Shown here piece after piece: positions 1 through 8,749 of a stretch of DNA of 64,000 nt (position 1 is the stretch's first letter; each line of letters starts with the position of its first letter). The stretch spans positions 26,086 through 90,085 of the forward strand of contig NZ_BDBQ01000074.1 in NCBI RefSeq assembly GCF_001613065.1, written 5' to 3'. The stretch is from Nocardia miyunensis NBRC 108239. Its GTDB lineage: Bacteria; Actinomycetota; Actinomycetes; Mycobacteriales; Mycobacteriaceae. The notes under the pieces were generated by a model that was not told where the DNA came from, made no database searches, and worked only from the letters and a program-made list of their open reading frames with translations. The position numbers and the translations under genes are program-made.

Positions 1-1
1 T

Positions 2-367
2 GCCGACAGTGTGGAGCGTCGTGTGGCGCGCGGGCGGATCCTGTTCGACGCACCCGAGGTGATCATTCCGTTCTGCCTGCCCGACGGTGCGCACGACTAT
101 CCGGACGAGCGTCGCCGCGCCGCCGAATCCACCATGTTCACCGTGGCCGTCGGCGCGGCGGTGCAGGGCCTGCTGGTCGCCCTGGCCACCGAGGGCGTGG
201 GCAGCTGCTGGATCGGCTCGACCATCTTCGCCCCGGAGACCACCCGCGAAGTGCTAGGCCTGAGCGCGGAGTGGAATCCGCTGGGCGCGATCGCGATCGG
301 CTACCCGGACGAGGAGCTCACCCCGCGCGAGCCGCGCGATCCCGGCATCGGTCTGGTCGAGTTGTAG
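2..367 (+). CDS. fbiB: FbiB C-terminal (nitroreductase-like) domain, 5' partial
   Basis: The window opens inside this gene, so only about the last 120 residues are visible. They match the C-terminal FMN-binding, nitroreductase-like half of the F420:gamma-glutamyl ligase: the segment around FCLPDGAHDYPDERR, then VQGLLVALATEGVGSCWIGS and the closing AIAIGYPDEE motif. FbiB completes coenzyme F420 by adding glutamates (ligase domain, outside the window) and reducing dehydro-F420 (this domain). The GSCWIGSTIF stretch is typical of the fold. The assignment rests on the family pattern only, because the diagnostic N-terminal ligase domain lies off the edge; another nitroreductase-fold protein is the alternative. 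Confidence 0.8.
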   Translation, partial: ADSVERRVARGRILFDAPEVIIPFCLPDGAHDYPDERRRAAESTMFTVAVGAAVQGLLVALATEGVGSCWIGSTIFAPETTREVLGLSAEWNPLGAIAIGYPDEELTPREPRDPGIGLVEL

Positions 368-443
368 GCGGGCTCGCACGGCAGTCGCGGCGAAACGAAT
401 TTCCATGAAAGTAAATCGTGGTTTCGATGATCGAAAGGGATAA

Positions 444-962
444 ATGAGCGCGAGCTCGCTGCACGAGTCTGCGACAGAGTTGCTGGAAACCTGGGCTGTG
501 ACAACGGGTCCGGAACAATCCCTGCGGCAGGCCATGTTGGCATTCCTCGGTTCGGCGCCGCGCGGGTGCCTGCGTGAGCACGCCGCCGGGCACGTCACCG
601 CCTCGGCGATGGTCTTCTCCCACGACGAACGTGAGGTCCTGCTGACCCTGCATCCGCGCGTCGGGCGTTGGATCCAGCTCGGCGGCCACTGCGAGGAATC
701 CGACGACTCCGTCCCGGCCGCGGCCCTGCGTGAGGCGACCGAGGAGTCGGGCATCCCCGCTCTGGCGATCGAGCCCGGCCTCTACGGCGCTCAGGCCCAC
801 CCCATCACCTGTTCCCTCGGCCGCCCCACCCGCCACCTGGACCTGCTCTTCAAGATCAGGGCGCCGAAAGGCGCTGTCCCGGTGCGCAGTTCGGAATCCA
901 CCGACCTGCGCTGGTGGCCCGTGGACGCCCTGCCGCCCGACTCCGACCTGCTGCTCCGCTGA
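444..962 (+). CDS. Nudix hydrolase
   Basis: This 172-residue protein has a Nudix fold. The Nudix box is GGHCEESDDSVPAAALREA followed by TEESGI, a slightly expanded version of GX5EX7REUXEEXGU common in actinobacterial MutT-like proteins; the REATEESG core keeps the metal-binding glutamates. Upstream GRWIQLGGH gives the usual strand entering the box. Nudix enzymes hydrolyse nucleoside diphosphates linked to another group; the substrate cannot be read from this sequence. It follows fbiB by 76 bases on the same strand and may share its transcript. The ATG start follows GAAAGGGATAA, an acceptable ribosome site. Confidence 0.85.
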   Translation: MSASSLHESATELLETWAVTTGPEQSLRQAMLAFLGSAPRGCLREHAAGHVTASAMVFSHDEREVLLTLHPRVGRWIQLGGHCEESDDSVPAAALREATEESGIPALAIEPGLYGAQAHPITCSLGRPTRHLDLLFKIRAPKGAVPVRSSESTDLRWWPVDALPPDSDLLLR

Positions 963-1461
963 GACGCCGGTCCTCGGTCGGCGGGTGCCGCCGGTGACCC
1001 GGCGATCATCCGGCATGCGGTCGCATCGTGCCGCGGCCCTCTCGCGGTAGGTAATACGTCTGGCTGGATCCGGCATGGCGGTGACGGATGTGATATTTCT
1101 TCCGGCAGAGAGTGCTGACACCGTGCGAAGACCGGTCGGCCCTTCGTGTACGACTGCCTCGGGCTTATCCGAATTGTGTTGTGTTGTATAACGATTGCGT
1201 CGACTCGCCCGGTGTGTGCTCCGCGGCGAAAGCTACCGATCTGTAGGGCTGGGAACGAGAGGACGACGCATCGTGCGAGGGTCGCGCATTGGGGTTAGCC
1301 AACCGTATGCGGTGATTGCCGGGGCATGAGGAACGGCTTAAAAAGGGACCGGGCTGTATGTAACAGTCAACAATCGAGGGCCCTGAAACTGTGTGTAACG
1401 GGCGTAACGTCTGTACCTATCTACTGGCAGTCGTTCCAGAGAATTATTTAGCGGGGCAAAC
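963..1461. other. Intergenic region ahead of alkB, no gene seen
   Basis: About 500 bases without a convincing coding frame. Base composition falls toward A/T around 1165-1200 and 1330-1450, as expected for regulatory DNA. A TATAAC hexamer lies at 1187-1192 but no well-spaced -35 partner is clear. Two near-identical 11-mers at 1354-1364 and 1389-1399 are listed separately. The stretch probably holds the alkB promoter; nothing else is recognisable. Confidence 0.5.
1354..1408 (+). promoter_or_regulatory. Direct repeats upstream of alkB (possible operator)
   Basis: CTGTATGTAAC at 1354-1364 and CTGTGTGTAAC at 1389-1399 differ by one base and start 35 bases apart; a third GTAAC follows at 1404-1408. 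The group ends about 53 bases before the alkB start, a good place for a regulator site. The regulator is unknown. Confidence 0.4.
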
Positions 1462-2628
1462 GTGCAATCGGTCGGCAATCGCTCGGGTAAGCCCGACTCC
1501 AAGCGGTACCTGTGGGTGCTCGGGCTTATCGCCCCGAGTTGTGCCCTGTTGCCTTCACAGTTGGTGCTGCACACCGGGTTGCGGGTGTTCTGGTGGCTCG
1601 GACCCATCATCGTGCTGATCGCCATACCGGTGCTGGACTGGGTCGTCGGCGACGACGGCACCAATCCGCGCGATGAGGACTACGAGGCCCTGTCGAAGGA
1701 CCACTACTACCGCTGGTGCACCTACCTGTTCCTGCCGATCCAGCTGTTCGGGCTGGGGATCGCCGCCTATCTGTGGGCCGGTGACGAGCTGAGCATCGTC
1801 GACAAGCTCGGCCTGGCGACCACATTGGGCCTGGTCAGCGGGATCGGCATCAACGCGGCGCACGAGCTCGGACACCGGGTCGAACGTGCCGAGCGCTGGC
1901 TGGCGAAGGTCGCGCTGGCGCAGTCGGGTTACGGCCATTTCTATGTCGAGCACAACAAGGGCCACCATGCCCGGGTGGCGACCCCGGAGGATCCCGCCAG
2001 CGCCCGGCTGGGCGAGTCGCTGTGGGAATTCCTGCCGCGCAGTGCGCTCGGCGGTTTCCGATCGGCCGTGCAGATCGAACGGGAACGTCTGCAGCGCAAA
2101 GGATTACGCTGGTGGAGCGGGCAGAACAACATCCTGCAGGCATGGGCGATGACGCTGGTGCTGTACCTCGGATTGCTCGCGGCGTTCGGCCCGAACATGC
2201 TGCCGTACCTGTTCCTGCAGGCGGTGATCGGGGCCGGTCTGCTGGAGACGGTCAACTACGTCGAGCACTACGGCCTGCTGCGCGGTAAGCGGCCCAACGG
2301 GACGTGGGCCCGCTGTTCGCCCGCCGACAGCTGGAACAGTGACCGGTTGGTCACCAATATCTTCCTGTTCCATCTGCAGCGGCACAGCGACCATCACGCG
2401 AATCCGGGGCGCCGGTATCAGACGCTGCGCAGCTCGCAGGAGGCCCCGCAGTTGCCCGCGGGCTATGCGGGAATGATCCTGCTGGCCGCGGTGCCGCCGC
2501 TGTGGCGTCGCGTGATGGATCCGAAGGTGTCGGCGCACTACGGCGGTGACCTCGGCCGGGCCAATATCGCGCCGCGCAAACGGCAGCGGATCCTGGCCGC
2601 CGACGACGGCCGCGCGGCCGCGGCCTGA
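1462..2628 (+). CDS. alkB: Alkane 1-monooxygenase
   Basis: Membrane diiron hydroxylase that puts oxygen on the terminal carbon of medium-chain alkanes. All four family motifs are intact in the 388-residue product: HELGHR (134-139), EHNKGHH with VATPEDPAS following (163-180), NYVEHYG (265-271) and LQRHSDHH (305-312). Hydrophobic segments at about 17-60, 88-106, 113-131 and 228-262 fit the usual membrane helices. There is no fused rubredoxin domain. In related genomes alkB is followed by two rubredoxin genes and a TetR gene before sahH; here sahH follows after only about 100 bases, so electron donors must be encoded elsewhere. Start is GTG at 1462, preceded by GCGGGGC. Confidence 0.95.
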   Translation: MQSVGNRSGKPDSKRYLWVLGLIAPSCALLPSQLVLHTGLRVFWWLGPIIVLIAIPVLDWVVGDDGTNPRDEDYEALSKDHYYRWCTYLFLPIQLFGLGIAAYLWAGDELSIVDKLGLATTLGLVSGIGINAAHELGHRVERAERWLAKVALAQSGYGHFYVEHNKGHHARVATPEDPASARLGESLWEFLPRSALGGFRSAVQIERERLQRKGLRWWSGQNNILQAWAMTLVLYLGLLAAFGPNMLPYLFLQAVIGAGLLETVNYVEHYGLLRGKRPNGTWARCSPADSWNSDRLVTNIFLFHLQRHSDHHANPGRRYQTLRSSQEAPQLPAGYAGMILLAAVPPLWRRVMDPKVSAHYGGDLGRANIAPRKRQRILAADDGRAAAA

Positions 2629-2666
2629 GGCCCGCCTCGCTCTGCGATTTCGCATGTGAACGACCA

Positions 2667-2710
2667 TGCGTACCGTGTACGCACGATTCGTACTAGTCTC
2701 TTCTGCGTAC
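2667..2710. promoter_or_regulatory. 17-bp palindrome plus extra half-site upstream of sahH
   Basis: TGCGTAC (2667-2673), three bases, then GTACGCA (2677-2683) form a perfect 7-3-7 palindrome. A third TGCGTAC copy sits at 2704-2710, directly before the sahH ribosome site. This looks like the operator of a dimeric regulator, for example of the TetR type that normally sits in this alkB-sahH locus but is absent here. Confidence 0.5.
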
Positions 2711-2730
2711 ACGCCGACCAGGAGAGGCAG

Positions 2731-4206
<1,476 letters not shown>

Positions 4207-4213
4207 GCTGAAT

Positions 4214-4406
4214 TTTCGGCCTCCGCTTCGCTGCGGCGGGTTTTCGGCGCTGTAAGGCTCGTCGTTCAGCCCTCGAGACTCGGGCTTCGCCCATGCGCTT
4301 CGAGGGCTGAACGGCGAGCCCGCGCCGAAAACCTGGAGTTGGTCTTGCGGAGCCTTTCGCTTCGCGGGCGATTTCCGGCGGGACGGAGACGCTTCGCCGC
4401 TGGGCA
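4214..4406 (+). repeat. Nested-hairpin 3'-end repeat, copy 1
   Basis: Begins a few bases after the sahH stop. The outer stem TTTTCGGCGC (4241-4250) pairs with GCGCCGAAAA (4322-4331). Inside it 4256-4276 pairs with 4300-4320 over 21 positions with one G-U. An apical GGGC-TTC-GCCC hairpin closes the top. The repeat continues about 75 bases past the stem. A copy about 94% identical by eye lies at 39403-39597, and a diverged one at 34328-34475. It may act as a terminator or be a small mobile palindromic element. Confidence 0.85.
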
Positions 4407-4561
4407 CGGTGGAGGTGGTGGAGTTGGGTCGTCAGGTCGCCGGGCGTCTGGGGTGGTGGCCTGGCATGCGGGGCGGGGTTTCGCCGCTGGGCCGTTGTGT
4501 GATGGTTGTCGTAGTGCCCGGATAGGATCGCCTCGTAGTCCAGCTATCGCCAGGAGCGCAC

Positions 4562-5188
4562 GTGTCTGCACTGCTCGATTGGGCGCGGGAAGAGAACCTG
4601 CAGCCGGAACCGATCACCCTCGAGACTTGGCGGCAATTGCCGGAAGAGTTCTGCCGTTTGGTCGAGGTCGTCAACGGGGAAGCGGTTCGTGCCGAGTCGC
4701 CGCGCCGTGCTCACCAGAAAGCCGCAAGAAGGATCGCGGATCTGGTGGAAGCGGCTGCCGAGGCGCACATGGACCGCTACAACGACGGCTGTCTCGACGT
4801 CGACGCCGACTTCGATGTACTGCTGTGGGAACTACCGAGAGCCACGATCCGGCGGCCGGACGTGGCATTGTTCACCTGTGCTCCTGATGAATTGCGACCA
4901 CTGCCCGCGTCGCTGATCAAGCTGGTGATCGAGGTCGTCTCGCCAGGCTCGGAACGTGTCGATACCACCGACAAGCTGGCCGAATATGCGAAGGCGGGCA
5001 TTCCCTGGTACTGGATCGTCTGGGTATCCGAGAACCGGGTCACCACGATCGAGACCTACGTACTCGACCATGTGCTGAGCCTGTACCGTCCGCACCAGAA
5101 GCATGACCGCGCTGACACGTTCAGCGTGGTCAGCGCGCCCATTACGATCAAGATCGACTGGGACCGGCTGGATGAGCTGACCCGCTGA
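4562..5188 (+). CDS. Uma2 family nuclease-like protein
   Basis: The 208-residue product has the Uma2 (DUF820) fold of the PD-(D/E)XK superfamily: an ITLETWRQLPEEF entry, RRPDVALF in the middle, and the family signature IEVVSPGSERVDTTDKLAEY followed by AKAGIPWYWIV. The D of RPDVA and the E of IEVVSP are the expected catalytic acids. Biological role is unknown; Uma2 genes are multiplied in actinobacteria and cyanobacteria. Two relatives occur in this window (31195-31845 and a broken one at 24717-24907). GTG start with CAGGAG about six bases upstream. It interrupts the sahH-tmk linkage usual in relatives, suggesting an insertion. Confidence 0.85.
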   Translation: MSALLDWAREENLQPEPITLETWRQLPEEFCRLVEVVNGEAVRAESPRRAHQKAARRIADLVEAAAEAHMDRYNDGCLDVDADFDVLLWELPRATIRRPDVALFTCAPDELRPLPASLIKLVIEVVSPGSERVDTTDKLAEYAKAGIPWYWIVWVSENRVTTIETYVLDHVLSLYRPHQKHDRADTFSVVSAPITIKIDWDRLDELTR

Positions 5189-5243
5189 GGGGTTCGGCCG
5201 GGGCGGGGATTTTCTGTCGGGGGTGAGCGGTAATCTGCTGCTT

Positions 5244-5891
5244 ATGGGTGTGTTGGTGGCGGTGGAGGGGCTGGACGGGGCCGGGAAGCGCACGCTCATC
5301 GATGCGGTCGTCGGTGAGCTGACCGGGCGCGGGGTGCGGGTGGGCACTATGGCGTTTCCGCGGTATGGGAAATCGGTGCATGCGGATCTGGCGGCGGAGG
5401 CGTTGCGGGGGCGGCACGGGGACGTGGCGGCGTCGGTCAATGCGATGGCGCTGTTGTTCGCGCTGGACCGGGCCGAGGCGCGCGAGGAGTTGTCGAAGTT
5501 GTTGGCGGACAACGATATCGTGCTGCTCGATCGGTATGTCGCGTCGAACATCGCCTACAGCGCGGCCCGGACGCGACAATCCGCCGACGGTGAAATCGCC
5601 TCCTGGATCGAGGAATTGGAATTCGGGCGCTTCGAATTGCCTGTGCCCGATGAACACGTACTGCTCGCCGTGCCGGTCGAACTCGCCGCCGAACGAGCGC
5701 GGCGGCGCGGCGAACTCGACAGCGATCGTGCGCTCGACGCGTACGAGCGGGACAAACCGCTGCAAGAACGCACCGGCGAGGTCTATCGTGTGATGGCCGA
5801 ATCGCACTGGCACGGTCCGTGGTGGCGCCATGCACCACACGACGATCCGGCGGAGCTGACCGCGCGTCTGTCGAAAATTATTGGCCGATAG
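5244..5891 (+). CDS. tmk: Thymidylate kinase
   Basis: Phosphorylates dTMP to dTDP in the cytosol. The 215-residue product has the P-loop EGLDGAGKRT, the DRY-type substrate motif in VLLDRYVASNIAYSAA, and an RGELDSDRA lid region, with length matching mycobacterial Tmk (about 214). An upstream GTG at 5223 is in frame, but ATG 5244 starts the protein at MGVLVAVEGLDG, which is the usual beginning. It lies directly before mtrA, as in mycobacteria. Confidence 0.95.
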   Translation: MGVLVAVEGLDGAGKRTLIDAVVGELTGRGVRVGTMAFPRYGKSVHADLAAEALRGRHGDVAASVNAMALLFALDRAEAREELSKLLADNDIVLLDRYVASNIAYSAARTRQSADGEIASWIEELEFGRFELPVPDEHVLLAVPVELAAERARRRGELDSDRALDAYERDKPLQERTGEVYRVMAESHWHGPWWRHAPHDDPAELTARLSKIIGR

Positions 5892-5969
5892 GGTTGGATG
5901 GGCGTCGGATACGTACCAGTGTTGGCGTGGTTGCCCGTTCCGAGCCGGAGAGATGACACCATAGTAGTT

Positions 5970-6647
5970 ATGAAGCCGAAGATTCTGGTCGTCGACGACG
6001 ATATGGCGCTCGCGGAGATGCTCACGATCGTCTTGCGCGGCGAGGGTTTCGACCCTCACACAGTCGGCGACGGCACACAGGCGCTGACCGCGGTCCGGGA
6101 GCTACGCCCGGATCTGGTGTTGCTGGATCTGATGCTGCCCGGCATGAACGGCATCGACGTATGCCGCGTGCTGCGAGCCGATTCCGGTGTGCCGATCGTC
6201 ATGCTGACGGCGAAGACCGACACGGTCGACGTCGTACTGGGGTTGGAGTCCGGTGCGGACGACTACATCGTCAAGCCCTTCAAACCGAAGGAGCTCGTCG
6301 CGCGGGTGCGAGCCCGGCTGCGGCGCACCGAGGAGGAGCCCGCGGAGCTGCTGTCCATCGCCGACATCGTGATCGATGTCCCGGCGCACAAGGTCACCCG
6401 GGCCGGACAGCAGATCTCGCTGACCCCGCTCGAATTCGACCTGCTGGTGGCGCTGGCCCGCAAGCCGCGCCAGGTGTTCACCCGCGAGGTTCTGCTCGAG
6501 CAGGTCTGGGGTTATCGGCACGCCGCCGACACCCGCCTGGTCAACGTGCATGTGCAGCGGCTGCGGGCCAAGGTCGAGAAGGATCCGGAGAACCCTGAGA
6601 TCGTGCTGACCGTCCGCGGTGTGGGCTACAAGGCCGGACCGCCGTGA
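5970..6647 (+). CDS. mtrA: Two-component response regulator MtrA
   Basis: OmpR-type DNA-binding regulator. Residues 1-115 form the receiver domain with acidic pocket D10/D11, phospho-acceptor D53 (LVLLDLMLPGMN) and K102 in IVKPFKP. The C-terminal winged helix holds ISLTPLEFDLLVALA and ends TVRGVGYKAGPP. In mycobacteria MtrA is essential and controls cell division, DnaA and cell-wall hydrolases. ATG 5970 gives 225 residues, close to the mycobacterial 228. The stop overlaps the mtrB start (GTGA), so the two are translationally coupled. Sequence conservation with the tuberculosis protein is very high. Confidence 0.97.
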   Translation: MKPKILVVDDDMALAEMLTIVLRGEGFDPHTVGDGTQALTAVRELRPDLVLLDLMLPGMNGIDVCRVLRADSGVPIVMLTAKTDTVDVVLGLESGADDYIVKPFKPKELVARVRARLRRTEEEPAELLSIADIVIDVPAHKVTRAGQQISLTPLEFDLLVALARKPRQVFTREVLLEQVWGYRHAADTRLVNVHVQRLRAKVEKDPENPEIVLTVRGVGYKAGPP

Positions 6648-8749
6648 TCGATCGCTCCAGAAACCGCATCGAGCGGTTGCTGGCAGCGATGATGGCGTGG
6701 TTCAAATCCGTCGGAGAGTCGCTGGGGCATGTGTGGCGGCGGTCGCTTCAACTGCGCGTCGTCGTATCCACGCTCACCCTGTCGCTGATCGTGATCACGA
6801 TTCTCGGGGTGGTGCTGACCAGTCAGATCACCGACCGGCTCCTCGACGGCAAGATCGCCGCGGCCGTCGAGGAGATGGGACGCGCTCGCTCGACGGTGGA
6901 GAACCAGCTCGGCGGAGCGCATGATTCGGCCACTCAGACGGCGAAACTGCAGGCCGCGCGCAATGCGCTGTCGAGCGGTAACACCGGCCAGTCCGGCGGC
7001 ACGGCAGGCAATTTCAATTCCGTGCTGGAGATGGTCGGCGACAATGGGCAGGACATCTCGGTCGGGCCGGTGCAGGAGGTGCCGGGCGAGTTGCGCCGGT
7101 TCGTCCAGCAGAACCAGGTCAGCTATCAGTTCGCCACGGTGTCGGATCCGGACGGTTATCGCGGCCGGGCACTGGTCATCGGCAGTCCGAGCACGCAGGT
7201 GCCGACGCTCGAGGTCTATCTGATCTTCCCGCTGACCAACGAGGATCGCAGCCTCGGACTGATGCGCGGGACGATGTTCATCGGCGGCGCGGTATTGCTG
7301 GTGCTGCTCGCCGCGATCACCGCGCTGGTGACCAGGCAGGTCGTGCTGCCGATCCGGTCCGCGGCACGGATCGCGGGCCGATTCGCCGACGGGCGGCTGC
7401 GCGAACGCATGCTCGTCCGGGGTGAGGACGATATGGCGAAACTGGCCATATCGTTCAACGCGATGGCCGAGAGTCTGTCGAACCAGATCACCCAGCTCGA
7501 GGAATTCGGTAATCTACAGCGCCGTTTCACCTCCGATGTCAGTCACGAGCTGCGCACACCGCTGACCACCGTGCGAATGGCCGCGGATCTGATCCACGGT
7601 TCCAGCGACGAACTCGATTCCGCGCTGGCCCGCAGTGCCGAACTGCTGGTCACCGAGTTGGACCGATTCGAGGGTCTGCTCAACGATCTGCTCGAGATCA
7701 GCCGCCACGATGCCGGTGTGGCCGAGCTGCAGGTCGAATCGCTGGACGTGCGGATGTGCGCGCGGGCGGCGATCTCCACGGTCAAGCATCTGGCCAAGGA
7801 GACCAATGTCGAGCTGGTCGTGGATCTGCCGGAGGAGCCGCTTGTCGCCGAGGTCGATCCGCGACGCGTCGAGCGGGTGCTGCGCAATCTGCTCGCCAAC
7901 GCCATCGACCACAGCGAGGGCAAACCGGTGTTGATCCGGATGCGCGGCGACGTCGACGCCAATGCCGTCGGGATCGTGGTGCGCGATCAGGGCGTCGGTC
8001 TGCGGCCGGGTGAGGAGAAGCTGGTGTTCAACCGGTTCTGGCGCTCGGATCCCTCGCGGATGCGGCGTTCGGGCGGTACCGGTCTGGGCCTGTCGATCAG
8101 CGTCGAGGATGCGAACCTGCACGACGGCAAGCTCGAGGCATGGGGTGAGCTCGGCGTGGGCGCCAGCTTCCGGCTGACGTTGCCGCTGGTGCGCGGGCGC
8201 AAGCTGGGCCCGAGTCCGTTGTCGCTGGAGCCGCCGAGACGGCGTGGCGCAACGCGCGAACTGCCCGCAGCGTCCTCGGATCCGGTGACGCAGGACGCAC
8301 CGCGAGCGGAGACGACGGCCGAGGAGGACGGTGGTCCGGACGGGCCGTCCGTAGCTGCGGTGGATCCGGCCGCGGGTGTCGATTCGGGTGCGAACACATC
8401 GGCGGCCGGGACGGATTTCGTTGCGGTCGAGGCGGATGCACCCGTCACCGAGGAAGAATTGTCCGCCGCCGAGGCGGAAATGGCCGGGATCGAGCCGAGC
8501 GGGTCCACGGCCGGGACGGATGTGCCCGAGTCCAGCGCGAATGCGGCCGCGGCCGAGGAGGATTCGTCGGTATCCGAGACGAACGAGCCGGTGGCGGACA
8601 CGGATTCCGCGGCGGCGGATTCGTCGAGTGATGAGTCGAATTCGGTTGGGGCGGGTAAGGATTCGGGTGAGCGGGCGCAGGGGTCCGGTGCGAGCTCGGT
8701 GGCGGGGGAGAAAACCGTACTGAGCGATACCGGAGACGGGACGAAATGA
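6644..8749 (+). CDS. mtrB: Sensor histidine kinase MtrB with long acidic tail
   Basis: Partner kinase of MtrA. TM1 about 38-59, an extracytoplasmic sensor to about 205, TM2 about 207-230, a HAMP segment, then the HisKA box DVSHELRTPL with phospho-histidine H301. ATP-binding boxes follow: NLLANAIDHSEG (N), RDQGVG (G1) and RRSGGTGLGLSIS (G2). After about residue 520 comes a roughly 180-residue tail rich in A, D, E, S, T and V with no obvious fold. The mycobacterial protein is about 567 residues, so most of this tail is extra. It overlaps lpqB by four bases (ATGA). Confidence 0.96.
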   Translation: MIDRSRNRIERLLAAMMAWFKSVGESLGHVWRRSLQLRVVVSTLTLSLIVITILGVVLTSQITDRLLDGKIAAAVEEMGRARSTVENQLGGAHDSATQTAKLQAARNALSSGNTGQSGGTAGNFNSVLEMVGDNGQDISVGPVQEVPGELRRFVQQNQVSYQFATVSDPDGYRGRALVIGSPSTQVPTLEVYLIFPLTNEDRSLGLMRGTMFIGGAVLLVLLAAITALVTRQVVLPIRSAARIAGRFADGRLRERMLVRGEDDMAKLAISFNAMAESLSNQITQLEEFGNLQRRFTSDVSHELRTPLTTVRMAADLIHGSSDELDSALARSAELLVTELDRFEGLLNDLLEISRHDAGVAELQVESLDVRMCARAAISTVKHLAKETNVELVVDLPEEPLVAEVDPRRVERVLRNLLANAIDHSEGKPVLIRMRGDVDANAVGIVVRDQGVGLRPGEEKLVFNRFWRSDPSRMRRSGGTGLGLSISVEDANLHDGKLEAWGELGVGASFRLTLPLVRGRKLGPSPLSLEPPRRRGATRELPAASSDPVTQDAPRAETTAEEDGGPDGPSVAAVDPAAGVDSGANTSAAGTDFVAVEADAPVTEEELSAAEAEMAGIEPSGSTAGTDVPESSANAAAAEEDSSVSETNEPVADTDSAAADSSSDESNSVGAGKDSGERAQGSGASSVAGEKTVLSDTGDGTK

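Noticed and set aside
2641..2730. SAH riboswitch in the sahH leader
   Set aside because: The leader is short and dominated by a protein-type palindrome; no pseudoknot-forming arrangement was found by eye.
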